A stretch of DNA of 64,000 nucleotides from Microbispora catharanthi. GTDB lineage: Bacteria; Actinomycetota; Actinomycetes; Streptosporangiales; Streptosporangiaceae. Below, in pieces: positions 16,467 through 24,629 of the stretch (its first letter is position 1; each line of letters begins with the position of its first letter). The notes below the pieces were generated by a model. The model worked only from the letters and a program-made list of their open reading frames with translations, did no database searches and was not told the DNA's origin. Made by a program: the position numbers and the translations under genes. The DNA is taken from positions 1 to 64,000 of the forward strand of contig NZ_VDMA02000016.1 of NCBI RefSeq assembly GCF_006334915.2, read 5' to 3'.

Positions 16467-17318
16467 ATGGCGACGACCGAACCGGCACGGCGCGCACCCC
16501 GGGCGACCACCGGCGTGGTGGAGCGCACCGAGCGGCTGACCCCGCACATGATCCGGGTGGTGCTCGGCGGTGAGGGGCTCGCCGGTTTCGAGGCGGGCGA
16601 GTTCACCGACCACTACGTGAAGCTGCTGTTCCCGCTGCCGGGAGCGGCCTATCCGGAGCCGTTCGACATGGCGGTGATCCGTGCCGAGTTGCCCCGCGAC
16701 CAGTGGCCGAAGACCCGGACCTACACCGTCCGGGCCTGGGACCCGGAGGCGCGGGAGCTGACCATCGACTTCGTCTACCACGGGGACGAGGGACTGGCCG
16801 GGCCCTGGGCGCTGCGGGCCCGGCCGGGCGACGTGATCCACTTCATGGGCCCCGGCGGGGCGTACGCGCCGAGCGCGGAGGCGGACTGGCACCTGCTGGC
16901 CGGGGACGAGAGTGCGCTCCCGGCGATCGGCGCCGCACTGGAGCGGCTCCCCGCAGGGACGCCCGCCCGGGTGTTCGTGGAGGTGGAGGGCCCGGAGGAG
17001 GAGCAGAAGCTGCAGACGGAGGGCGATGCGGGGATCGTGTGGCTGCACCGCCGCGGCGCGCAGGTGGGCGAGGCGCTGGTGCGGGCGGTGCGGGAGCTGG
17101 AGTTCCCCGAGGGCGTCGTGCACGCCTTCGTCCACGGCGAGGCGAACTTCGTCAAGGAACTGCGGCGATACCTGCGGGTGGAGCGCGGCCTGCCGCTGGA
17201 GTGGTTGTCGATTTCCGGCTACTGGCGGCGGGGCCGTGACGAGGACGGCTGGCAGTCCTCCAAGCGGGAGTGGAACCGCAGTATCGAGGAAGAGGAGTCC
17301 GCCGCCCTCGGCGACTGA
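16467..17318 (+). CDS. Siderophore-interacting protein (FAD/NAD(P)H ferric reductase)
   Basis: 283-residue cytosolic flavoprotein that reduces ferric siderophores to release iron. SIP family marks: FAD-binding RTYTVRAWDPEARELTIDFVYHGDEGLAGPWALRARPGDVIHFMGPGGAY (residues 76-133), then HLLAGDESALPAIGAALERLP and the C-terminal SISGYWRRGRDEDGWQSSKREWN. The iron box immediately upstream shows iron control. No siderophore biosynthesis or uptake genes accompany it in the window. Confidence 0.93.
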   Translation: MATTEPARRAPRATTGVVERTERLTPHMIRVVLGGEGLAGFEAGEFTDHYVKLLFPLPGAAYPEPFDMAVIRAELPRDQWPKTRTYTVRAWDPEARELTIDFVYHGDEGLAGPWALRARPGDVIHFMGPGGAYAPSAEADWHLLAGDESALPAIGAALERLPAGTPARVFVEVEGPEEEQKLQTEGDAGIVWLHRRGAQVGEALVRAVRELEFPEGVVHAFVHGEANFVKELRRYLRVERGLPLEWLSISGYWRRGRDEDGWQSSKREWNRSIEEEESAALGD

Positions 17319-17711
17319 CAACGGCCACACGGCCTGGTCTTCGCGCAAGCGCCCGAAGGGCACCAGAGGACAACCGGCGTCAGCGGGAGATCGATGCCCG
17401 GAAGATCGGCCCTCTCATGGAGAGCCGGCGGCGGGCAGGCTCGGTGCGTAGGCGACCGCGTACAGAGTCGCGAGCATCCAGGGCGCCTCGGACCCGGCGC
17501 GTTCGAGCGCGCGGACGCCGGGGTGGCGGCCGATGGCCTGTGCCGCCGCACCGGCGTCCGGCGGCGGACACTACCTGCCACATGGCGGACGCGGCGAACG
17601 GGGACACATCAGGCGGGTGCACGCGGCGCCGGGCTGTTTTAGATCCGCGTTACGCGCTCGCGGCTATGGTGACGCCCGAGGATGTCTCGGGGAGCGGTCT
17701 CGGGAGTGCCG
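17319..17711. other. Gene-free stretch
   Basis: Several frames are open because of high GC, but none has a believable composition or ribosome site. I see no RNA, repeat or operator here. Confidence 0.4.
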
Positions 17712-18032
17712 ATGTCACAGCGAAAGGTGAAGCGCATGCGCGCCGCCATGCGGCGCGAGGAAGCCATGCGGCGCGAGGAGCGCAGGCGGCTGACGCGCAG
17801 GGTCACGTACGCCACCGCCGCGGTCGTGGCGGTGGTGGCCGTCGCGACCGGGGTGCTGGTCTTCGTCTCCGCCGGAGCGCCGGACACGGCGACGCCCGTC
17901 GCGAACGCCTCGCCGCATCCGTCCGCCTCGGCCACGGGATCGGCGGCGAACTCGGCCACGCCGTCGTCGCCCGCGTCGCCCGCGTCGCCGTCAGCCGGCA
18001 CGTCACGTGAGGCGACGGCATCCGGCCGATGA
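17712..18032 (+). CDS. Small single-pass membrane protein with Ser/Ala/Pro-rich tail
   Basis: 106 residues from ATG 17712 (GGGAG site 5 nt upstream; an ATG at 17682 is the alternative). An Arg/Met-rich cytoplasmic start (SQRKVKRMRAAMRREEAMRREERRR) precedes one membrane helix (YATAAVVAVVAVATGVLVFV) and an extracellular tail made mostly of Ala, Ser, Pro and Thr. No known domain. Composition fits a small actinomycete surface protein, but the gene could also be spurious. Confidence 0.45.
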   Translation: MSQRKVKRMRAAMRREEAMRREERRRLTRRVTYATAAVVAVVAVATGVLVFVSAGAPDTATPVANASPHPSASATGSAANSATPSSPASPASPSAGTSREATASGR

Positions 18033-18186
18033 CGCGGCCCGGAGCGCCGAGCCCGGCACGGTGACCGGGCGGCCGGGCGGGGGGTTCACCGCGCCCGGGC
18101 CGGGATGCACCGCGCCGGCCTTCTCCTGCCCGCGCGCGGACGTGCGCCGCGACGGCCTTCCCCCCCGCGTGGACGGGCGACCCGGC

Positions 18187-18438
18187 CTACCCGACGACGC
18201 CGGAGACGCTGGGCGGCCAGATGCCGACGTTCAGGAGCCGGTGCGCGTAGAAGTAGGCCACGAGCTGACTGCGGTTGCTACAGGCGAACTGGACGAGCAG
18301 CTTGCTGATGCGCTCCGCCACGGTGTACCGGCTGAGGTGCATCTCGCGGGCGATCCTCGTCGTCGTGTAGCCCCTGGCCAGCATGACGATCAGCCACCTG
18401 TCGCGATCATTTATCAGGCCGTCGGAAACAAGGTCCAT
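18187..18438 (-). CDS. Stand-alone LuxR-type HTH regulator
   Basis: 83 residues consisting almost only of a LuxR/FixJ C-terminal DNA-binding domain: DRDRWLIVMLARGYTTTRIAREMHLSRYTVAERISKLLVQFACSNRSQLVAYFYAHRLL. There is no receiver or ligand domain. It is transcribed away from the RiPP cluster and starts 138 bp from the CCCAC-N4-GTGGG promoter of the left operon, so it is the best candidate for the cluster's activator. The ribosome site is weak. Confidence 0.75.
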   Translation of the reverse strand: MDLVSDGLINDRDRWLIVMLARGYTTTRIAREMHLSRYTVAERISKLLVQFACSNRSQLVAYFYAHRLLNVGIWPPSVSGVVG

Positions 18439-18537
18439 GTGCAGTCCCGGGTCGGATCGCCGTTCGACTGAAGGGAGCCTGGTAGGGGTCCCTTTTGCGC
18501 GACCCTAGAAAGGGGCGCTTAACGATCGGTATGGCTT

Positions 18538-18559
18538 GACCATGGCCCCGGTTATGGTC
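18538..18559. promoter_or_regulatory. GACCAT-N10-ATGGTC inverted repeat
   Basis: Perfect 6-bp arms with a 10-bp spacer lie between the LuxR-type gene and the left RiPP operon promoter, on the LuxR side. Possible regulator site for the LuxR gene. Confidence 0.35.
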
Positions 18560-18575
18560 CTCCCGGCCACGCCGG

Positions 18576-18650
18576 TAGCCCACGTTTGTGGGGTTGTGTT
18601 ACCTGCTCGTCCCCGGCTCATACTCGACCTGCGACGCGTTCCGGTCAGGC
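18576..18650 (+). promoter_or_regulatory. Left RiPP operon promoter (twin of 29474-29548)
   Basis: The palindrome CCCAC-GTTT-GTGGG (18579-18592) is followed by a TTGTGT -35-like element, a 19-bp spacer and a CATACT -10 (18619-18624). The first 22 bases are identical to the right operon promoter in the same orientation to transcription, and I count 59 identities in 75 ungapped positions. With a start near 18631, the palindrome centre lies near -45, an activator position. Confidence 0.8.
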
Positions 18651-18724
18651 CGGGGACGAGCGGAGAGCCGCTCACATCGCTCGGGAGCAGACCGACAGCG
18701 GGAGGGCGAAGTGAAGGGCAGGCT

Positions 18725-19666
18725 GTGTTGAGAGATGTCGTGACGGCCGTGGGGCTCACCAAACGCTATCGAGGCAGCGAGAGACCGGCCGTGGACGACG
18801 TCTCCTTCGAGATCGCCGAGGGGGAGACCGTCGGACTCCTGGGCCCCAACGGCGCCGGCAAGACGACACTGATCAAGATGATCTGCGGGGTCACCACCCC
18901 CACCTCCGGTGAGATCCGGGTCTTCGACGCCGATCCGGTGCGCCAGCCCGTCCTCGCGAAGAGCGGCATCGGGGCGATGCACCAGACCGGTCCGTTCGAC
19001 ATGATGCTGCCGGCGCTCGACAACCTGCGGATCGCCGCCCGGTTCCGCGGGCTGCGGTGGCGCGACGTGCGGCCGTGGGCGTTGGAGGTGGCGGACTTCC
19101 TCGGCCTCACCGGTGCGATGCAGCGCCTGGTCTTCCAGATGTCGGGCGGCCAGCGGCAGCGGTTGCAACTGGTGCGGGCGTTGCTCACCATCCCGCAGCT
19201 GCTCATCCTCGACGAGCCCTCCGCGGGCCTGGACGTCGCGGGGCGGCGCCAGGTCGAGCGCTTCGTGACCTGGCTGCGCGAGGAGCACGGCGTGACCGTG
19301 CTGTGGACCAGCCACCACATCGACGAACTTGAGCGCAACAGCCAACGCGTCCTCGTCATCGACCGCGGGAAGGTGCTGCGCTTCGCTAAGCCGCGCGAAC
19401 TCGTGGAGGAGTTCGGCAGCACCCACCTGCTGGTGACCGTCGAGGACCCCGGCTCTGGCGGTCTCGTGGCCACCTGGGCGGAGTCCGCGGGGCTGCGGGC
19501 CAAGGCCGAGGACGACGAGGTGCGCATCGACGACGCGAACGCGCGCGACGTGCTGCCGGAGCTGTCCCGATACTGCCAGGACCACGCGATCGCGATCACG
19601 GGAGTGTCGACCGCCGTGGACTCGCTTGAGGAGGTCTTCCTCCGGATGACCGGGAACGAGGGGTGA
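18725..19666 (+). CDS. ABC transporter ATP-binding protein (RiPP export/immunity)
   Basis: 313 residues from GTG 18725; an open frame continues upstream through the promoter and is not coding. Walker A GPNGAGKTTL, Q-loop MHQTGPFD, signature MSGGQRQRL, Walker B LLILDEPSAGLD and H-loop TSHHID are all present, followed by a C-terminal DrrA-type extension. It pairs with the ABC-2 permease whose start overlaps its stop. Likely exports the mature peptide or gives self-protection. Confidence 0.92.
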   Translation: MLRDVVTAVGLTKRYRGSERPAVDDVSFEIAEGETVGLLGPNGAGKTTLIKMICGVTTPTSGEIRVFDADPVRQPVLAKSGIGAMHQTGPFDMMLPALDNLRIAARFRGLRWRDVRPWALEVADFLGLTGAMQRLVFQMSGGQRQRLQLVRALLTIPQLLILDEPSAGLDVAGRRQVERFVTWLREEHGVTVLWTSHHIDELERNSQRVLVIDRGKVLRFAKPRELVEEFGSTHLLVTVEDPGSGGLVATWAESAGLRAKAEDDEVRIDDANARDVLPELSRYCQDHAIAITGVSTAVDSLEEVFLRMTGNEG

Positions 19667-20481
19667 TGATGGCCGCCGGGCTGCACTTCCACACCGCGCC
19701 CCCCGCCCGGACCGCGAGGGCGGCCGACCTGTCCGCGGTGCTCTACCGGGAGTACGCGCTGCTCGCCCGCAACCGGGTCTACCTCATCCTCGGCCTGACG
19801 CCGATGCTGGTGTACCTGCTGCTGGTGAACACCTCGCTGAGCAACCTCGTCAGGGTCGTCGACTACAAGGGCGTCAGCGTGGGGTTCGCGGTCTTCCTGC
19901 TCCCCATGACGCTGGCGATGTCGGTCGTCAGCGCGGCGGGCACGTCCGCGATGGCCGTGTTCCAGGAGGAGATGAGCGGGGTGGCCACGCAGTTGTGGTC
20001 GTACCCCATGCGCAGGTCGCGCTTCCTGCTCGGCAAGATGATCGCCGGAGTGTCGCTCGTGCTGGGGCAGACCCTGCTGGGCCTCGCCGTCGCGGCGATC
20101 ATGTTCAACCTCCCGTTCGGCCCGGAGAACTGGTTAGGGCTGCTGACGGCGCTCACGCTGTCGGCCCTGGCCCTCAACGGGCTGTACCTGGCGGCCGCGA
20201 TCACGATCACGGACTATCAGGCCTTCATGGTGCTGTCGAACGTGTCGATGCCCGTTCTCGTCTTCAGCGCCCCGTCGATGTACACCACCGAGAGCATGCC
20301 CACCGTGCTGCAGTGGATCTCCGTGGTCAACCCGCTGACGTACGCGATCAACGGCATGCGGGACGCCGCGATCTTCGGTTTCGGCGAGGCATGGGTGGAC
20401 CTGCTCGTGCTGGCGGTCATGGCGGTCGTCGGCTACGCCGTGGGCGGCCGGGCCCTGCTCAACCGCGCCGGCAACATCTGA
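19666..20481 (+). CDS. ABC-2 type transporter permease
   Basis: 271 residues, six predicted helices, with the ABC-2 pattern YREYALLARNRVYLILGLTPMLVYLLL at the N-terminus and MYTTESMPTVLQWISVVNPLTYAINGMRDAAIFG near residues 205-240. GTG 19663 and ATG 19666/19669 are all possible starts; the stop-start overlap with the ATPase gene indicates translational coupling. It forms the membrane half of the cluster exporter. Confidence 0.9.
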   Translation: MMAAGLHFHTAPPARTARAADLSAVLYREYALLARNRVYLILGLTPMLVYLLLVNTSLSNLVRVVDYKGVSVGFAVFLLPMTLAMSVVSAAGTSAMAVFQEEMSGVATQLWSYPMRRSRFLLGKMIAGVSLVLGQTLLGLAVAAIMFNLPFGPENWLGLLTALTLSALALNGLYLAAAITITDYQAFMVLSNVSMPVLVFSAPSMYTTESMPTVLQWISVVNPLTYAINGMRDAAIFGFGEAWVDLLVLAVMAVVGYAVGGRALLNRAGNI

Positions 20482-20526
20482 GCCAGGAACATCCGAGCCG
20501 GCACCATCTGAGCGCACCATCCGACC
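20470..20526 (+). repeat. Short tandem repeats at the permease-YcaO junction
   Basis: Three to four degenerate copies of a 14-16-bp unit (GGCAACATCTGAGCC, GGAACATCCGAGCC, GGCACCATCTGAGCG, CACCATCCGACC) begin in the last permease codons and run into the spacer. One of several such junction repeats in this cluster. Confidence 0.6.
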
Positions 20527-20573
20527 CCGCCGGCTCGATCCCGGCACCTCACCTCGACCAGGGCAAGGGGACG

Positions 20574-21737
20574 ATGCGGACAGACACCTCCTCCCACTCA
20601 TGGATCCTCTCCCTTTCCGACCAGTCGAAGGTCCGGTTGCCGGGAACGGACCGGGCCCGGGACCCTGCCGCCTCGCTGGAGATGGCCGGCCATGCCGGGC
20701 GCAGGGCCGGGATCACCCGGGTCGCGGACATCACGATGCTCGACACCCTCGGCATCCCGACGTTCCAGGCGATAAGGCCAACCGCCCGGACTCTCGCCGT
20801 CTCCCAGGGGAAGGGCGTCACCCCCGACCTGGCGAAGCTGTCGGCGATGATGGAGGCCATCGAGCTCTGGCACGCGGAGCAGCCCATGCGGCCGGTCACG
20901 ACGGCCTCCCCCCGCGAGGTGGCCGGGACGCTGGGCTACGACGTCCACGCCCTCCCGCCGTGCACGCCGACCCTGCTGCACGACGGCCTGCCGGTGGACT
21001 GGGTCGCCGCCAAGTCGCTGGTCGACGGGTCGCAGGCCCTCGTGCCGAGGGACGTGGTGGAGTTCACCCTCGTGCGCAGGACGGGCTGGAACCCGCCGGC
21101 GTTCTTCTCCTCGACCAACGGCCTGGCCAGCGGGAACACGCAGGCGGAGGCCGTCCTGCACGCGTTGTACGAGGTGATCGAACGGGACGCGGTGACGGGC
21201 TTCGTGACCGGCGGCGACCGGGGCGTCCGGATCGACCCGCGCTCGCTCGGGTCGCCGGTCGTCGACGACCTGTGCGTGACCATGGAGCGGGCCGGGGTCC
21301 GCCTGGAAGCGAGGTCGCTGACCTCGCCCACCGGGCTGCCGTGCTTCGTCGCCCGGATCACCTGCGACGACTATCCTCCGCCGTTCCTGGGCTTCGGCTG
21401 CCACCTGAGCTCGGAGATCGCGCTCAGCCGCGCCCTCACCGAGGCCGCGCAGGCCAGGCTGGGCTACGTCTCGGGCGCACGTGACGACCTGCGGCCCGAC
21501 ATCCAGGACGACCTGGCCGCCAAGCGCCGGCCGGAGCCGGCGCAGGAGGCCGGAGCGTCGATATCGCCCATGCACGCGCACGAGAGCCTGGTCGACGACC
21601 TGGAGGACGTGGTGAAACGCGCCGCGGTCGCCTTCTCGTACGCGCCCCTCGTCGTCAACCTGACGAGGGAGGACACCGGAGTCCCGGTCGTCAGGGTGCT
21701 GGCGCCGGGGAGCCGCGTCTGCCCAGAGGTCTTTTGA
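20574..21737 (+). CDS. YcaO-domain peptide backbone-modifying enzyme (TfuA-associated)
   Basis: 387 residues. YcaO enzymes activate a peptide amide with ATP to form azolines, amidines or, with TfuA, thioamides. Visible ATP/Mg-site motifs: SAMMEAIELWHAE near residue 95, HALYEVIERDAVTGF near 195 and LSRALTEAAQARLGY near 285. The C-terminus lacks the PxPxP motif of azoline-forming cyclodehydratases, and the next gene is TfuA, so thioamidation is the favoured reaction. No E1-like or ocin-ThiF partner is present. Start ATG 20574 follows AAGGGG. The stop begins a tandem repeat of start-codon modules. Confidence 0.93.
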   Translation: MRTDTSSHSWILSLSDQSKVRLPGTDRARDPAASLEMAGHAGRRAGITRVADITMLDTLGIPTFQAIRPTARTLAVSQGKGVTPDLAKLSAMMEAIELWHAEQPMRPVTTASPREVAGTLGYDVHALPPCTPTLLHDGLPVDWVAAKSLVDGSQALVPRDVVEFTLVRRTGWNPPAFFSSTNGLASGNTQAEAVLHALYEVIERDAVTGFVTGGDRGVRIDPRSLGSPVVDDLCVTMERAGVRLEARSLTSPTGLPCFVARITCDDYPPPFLGFGCHLSSEIALSRALTEAAQARLGYVSGARDDLRPDIQDDLAAKRRPEPAQEAGASISPMHAHESLVDDLEDVVKRAAVAFSYAPLVVNLTREDTGVPVVRVLAPGSRVCPEVF

Positions 21738-21794
21738 TGAGCAGGGTTTTCTGATGAGCCAGGGTTTTTTGATGAGCGAGGGTGTTCTGATGAG
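21735..21794 (+). repeat. Tandem 17/18-bp repeat of SD-TGATGAGC start modules at the YcaO-TfuA junction
   Basis: The unit GATGAGC-n-AGGGTTTTnT occurs as GATGAGC-AGGGTTTTCT (17 bp), GATGAGCCAGGGTTTTTT, GATGAGCGAGGGTGTTCT and a partial copy. It yields ATGs at 21737, 21754, 21772 and 21790, each preceded by an AGGG/GAGG Shine-Dalgarno-like stretch. The first ATG is out of frame and reads only five codons before a TGA that overlaps the second ATG; the last three are in frame with TfuA. Confidence 0.85.
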
Positions 21795-23121
21795 CTCGCC
21801 GAACGTGGTCGTCTACACCGGCCCGACGATCTCCCGTGACGAGGTCCTGAGCGTCATGCCACAGGCGCGGGTGCGGCCGCCCGTGGCCCGGGGCGACCTC
21901 CTCGCCGAGACCTGGAACCCGGACGACACCGCCGTCATCATCGACGGCTACTACCGCGAGCGGCTGTCGGTGGGCCACAAGGAGATCCTCTGGCTGCTCG
22001 ACGAGGGCGTCCACGTCATCGGCGCGGCCAGCATGGGCGCGTTGCGCGCGGCGGAGCTGAGCCCGTACGGCATGAGCGGCGCAGGGACCGTGTTCGACAT
22101 GTACGCGACCGGCCAGGTCGACGGGGACGACGAGGTCGCCGTGGTGCACGGACCGGCCGAGCGGGGATACCCGGCCGGGACGGTGGCGCTGGTCAACATC
22201 CGGTACGGCTGTCGCGAGGGCGCGCGGACGGGCCTGATCCCGGCGGCGGCAGGGGAGCGGATCGTGCGGGCCGCGAAGGCGCTGCCCTTCATGCGGCGGA
22301 CCTGGCGCGAGCTGGAGGCGGCGGTCGACTCCGGCGACCGCGACCATCTCGGCACGCTGGAGCGGCTGATCGGCACGGGCGAGTGGGACGTCAAGCGGCT
22401 GGACGCGATGGCGGCGCTGCGGGCGGTCGGCGAGGGCCGCGGCGAGAGGTCCGCGGACTGGGCGGCCGACACGGCGCTGACGGGGATCACCCACTACGAG
22501 GCGCTCAAACGGCGGTCGAGGCGTGAGTACGCGCCCGGCAGGTGGATGACAGACCTCGACGTCGTGAACGCGGGGCGGCTGTTCGGCGACGACTACCCGC
22601 GCCTGCACGAGGAGGCGCTGACCGGCCTGCTGACGGACTTCGCCGCAGCTGAAGGCCTCGGCCTGGAGGCGTACGCCCGTGCCGGGCTCGGGGTCGCCGA
22701 GCCCGCCGCCCTGCCGCCCGTCCTCGCGTCGTGGCTCACGGAAACGGAGCTCGCCGCCCTGCCGGTCGCCGAGCAGCTCCGGCTGGTCATGGTGCGGGTC
22801 TGGCCGGTCTGGCAGTCGGAAGACTGGAGGCCGGTCGTCCTGGAACGGGTCAGGGAGTCGGGCCACTGGCACGAGTGGTCCGAGATCGTCGCCCGCGCCG
22901 ACGAGGCGGCGGAGCGGACCCGGGGCAGGCTCGCCGTCCCGCCGCCGGAGATCTGCGCGAAGATCTTCCTGCGCCACTGGCGCCGCAAGGGGACCTCGGC
23001 GGAGGTGGAGTTGGCCCGGCGGGGCTTCACCGGCATGCAGGAGCTGGGAAACACCGTCAGGAGGTTCTTCGCCCTCGACGTCCAGAACGCGCGTGCCGCC
23101 GAGCGGCGAGCCGACGAGTGA
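21790..23121 (+). CDS. tfuA: TfuA-like protein (thioamidation partner of YcaO)
   Basis: 443 residues from ATG 21790; ATGs at 21754 and 21772 would add 12 or 6 residues encoded by the tandem repeat. The TfuA core is clear: NVVVYTGPTISRDEV at the start, then AVIIDGYYRERLSVGHKEILWLLDEGVHVIGAASMGALRAAELSPYGMSGAGTVFDMY. TfuA is thought to deliver sulfide or recruit a sulfurtransferase for YcaO-catalysed thioamide formation. The C-terminal 250 residues are an extension without recognised domains. It lies 50 bp behind YcaO in the same operon. Confidence 0.9.
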   Translation: MSSPNVVVYTGPTISRDEVLSVMPQARVRPPVARGDLLAETWNPDDTAVIIDGYYRERLSVGHKEILWLLDEGVHVIGAASMGALRAAELSPYGMSGAGTVFDMYATGQVDGDDEVAVVHGPAERGYPAGTVALVNIRYGCREGARTGLIPAAAGERIVRAAKALPFMRRTWRELEAAVDSGDRDHLGTLERLIGTGEWDVKRLDAMAALRAVGEGRGERSADWAADTALTGITHYEALKRRSRREYAPGRWMTDLDVVNAGRLFGDDYPRLHEEALTGLLTDFAAAEGLGLEAYARAGLGVAEPAALPPVLASWLTETELAALPVAEQLRLVMVRVWPVWQSEDWRPVVLERVRESGHWHEWSEIVARADEAAERTRGRLAVPPPEICAKIFLRHWRRKGTSAEVELARRGFTGMQELGNTVRRFFALDVQNARAAERRADE

Positions 23122-23280
23122 GCGAAGCGGTGGGCCGAGGGACGAGGCCGCCCGCGTAGCGAACGAGGAGGGGAGCGCGACCATGAGCCGAGCGGCGAGC
23201 CGACGAGTGAGCGGAGCGGGTGTGGGTCGAGGGACGAGGCCGCTCGCGTAGCGAACGAGGAGGGGAGCGCGACCATGAGC
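23101..23280 (+). repeat. Tandem ~88/91-bp duplication at the TfuA-P450 junction
   Basis: Copy 1 (23101-23188) and copy 2 (23190-23280) both run from GAGCGGCGAGCCGACGAGTG to GAGGAGGGGAGCGCGACC-ATGAGC, differing by a few substitutions and about 3 bp. Copy 1 contains the last TfuA codons; each copy ends in a strong ribosome site plus ATG. Confidence 0.9.
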
Positions 23281-23367
23281 ACGGGAGCCGCTGACGCCGG
23301 CCGGGTGCGCCCCGGCGGACGGCCGTGTCCGGAACCGTCGGTGCGCCCCGCGAGGAGAGGGTCATGA
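23275..23367 (+). CDS. Possible 30-codon ORF coupled to P450
   Basis: ATG 23275 follows GAGGAGGGG and encodes MSTGAADAGRVRPGGRPCPE followed by PSVRPARRGS. Its TGA overlaps the P450 ATG (ATGA), so translating it could couple P450 synthesis. It has no resemblance to the precursor peptide. It may only be a by-product of the repeat that carries its ribosome site. Confidence 0.3.
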   Translation: MSTGAADAGRVRPGGRPCPEPSVRPARRGS

Positions 23368-24629
23368 CCGCGACCACGCTCGAGCAGCCGTTCGACCCGG
23401 CGGCCGCACGGCATCGTCCGAACCCCCACCCGCTGTTCCACCGCATGCGCGAGCACGCGCCGGTCTACCGGTTCGTGAGCCCGGCGAGCGGCCGGGTGCT
23501 GTGGTACCTGACGCGGTACGCCGACGTGCAGCGTGCGCTGCTCGACCCGGACGTCGGGCGTCAGCTCGACCGGCTGCCCCCCGATCTCGCCGCGCCGCAC
23601 CGCCGGGCGGAGAGCCGCGACCCGCTGGCCATGCTGCGGCGCAACGTGTTCCATCTCGACCCGCCCGACCACACCCGCATACGCCGGCTGATGGCGCCGG
23701 CCTTCGGCACCCGTACGGTGGCCGTGCTGGAGCGGCACGTCCACCGGGTCGCGGGCGAACTGGTGGACGGCATGGCGGCCGCCGGTGGCGGGGCCGACCT
23801 GATCCGGGACCTGGCGCTGCCGCTGCCGATCCTGGTCGTCGCCGAGCTGCTCGGCCTGCCCGTCGAGGACCGCGCCCGGCTGCGCGGGTGGAGCGACGAG
23901 ATCGTGGGCAGCGGGGATCCGTTCCGGGTGCGCCGCGCCGGCATGGAGTTCATGGCGTACGCCAACGAGAGGATCGACGAGCGGCGGGCGCACCCGGGGG
24001 AGGACCTGCTGTCCCGGCTCGCCGAGGCGGAGCGGGCGGGTGGGATCAGCCGCGTCGAACTGATCTCCAGCGTGTTCCAGCTGCTGCTCGCCGGGGACGA
24101 GACGACGGTCAACCTGATCGGGAACGGCGTGCTGGAGCTGCTGCGGCACCCACACGAGCTGGAGCGGCTGCGCGCCCGCCCCGAGCTGATCGGGTCGATG
24201 GTCGAGGAGGCGCTGCGGTACAACGGCCCGGTCGGGCACTCCCGGCCGCTGTATGCCCTCGCCGACGTCGAGATCGGCGGGACCGTGATCCCCCGCGGGG
24301 ACATCGTGGTGCCGGTGCTGCTGGCGGCCAACCGCGACCCGGCGGTCTTTCCCCGGCCGGACGTCTTCGACATCGGCCGCAGCCCGAACCGTCACCTGGG
24401 CTTCGGCCACGGCGTCCACTTCTGCCTCGGCGCGGCGCTGGCGCGGCTGCAGGCCGCGGCCGCGATCGGCGCGCTGGTGCGCCGCTTCCCCGAAATCGCC
24501 CTGGTGGTCGATCCCGCCGATCTCGAGTGGACGCCCGACCTGTTCCTGCACGGGGTGCGCCGCCTCCCCCTGCGGCTACGCGCTCGCCAGACACCTGTCA
24601 GACGCCGAAAGGAGCCGGCCCATGAGTGA
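23364..24629 (+). CDS. Cytochrome P450
   Basis: 421-residue soluble bacterial P450 that oxidises or cross-links a substrate using ferredoxin electrons. Marks: HLDPPDHTRIRRLMAPAF (C helix), I-helix LLLAGDETTVNL, ExxR in EEALRYN, and heme loop FGHGVHFCLGAALAR with the proximal Cys. The start overlaps the 30-codon ORF and the end overlaps the methyltransferase start by 8 bp, fixing it in the operon. The likely substrate is the modified peptide (hydroxylation or aryl coupling at Trp83). No ferredoxin gene is in the cluster. Confidence 0.94.
   Translation: MTATTLEQPFDPAAARHRPNPHPLFHRMREHAPVYRFVSPASGRVLWYLTRYADVQRALLDPDVGRQLDRLPPDLAAPHRRAESRDPLAMLRRNVFHLDPPDHTRIRRLMAPAFGTRTVAVLERHVHRVAGELVDGMAAAGGGADLIRDLALPLPILVVAELLGLPVEDRARLRGWSDEIVGSGDPFRVRRAGMEFMAYANERIDERRAHPGEDLLSRLAEAERAGGISRVELISSVFQLLLAGDETTVNLIGNGVLELLRHPHELERLRARPELIGSMVEEALRYNGPVGHSRPLYALADVEIGGTVIPRGDIVVPVLLAANRDPAVFPRPDVFDIGRSPNRHLGFGHGVHFCLGAALARLQAAAAIGALVRRFPEIALVVDPADLEWTPDLFLHGVRRLPLRLRARQTPVRRRKEPAHE

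Noticed and set aside
23189-23252. 22-codon frame in the first repeat copy as a second precursor peptide
   Set aside because: Encoded wholly by the repeat (MSRAASRRVSGAGVGRGTRP), with no leader or core features.
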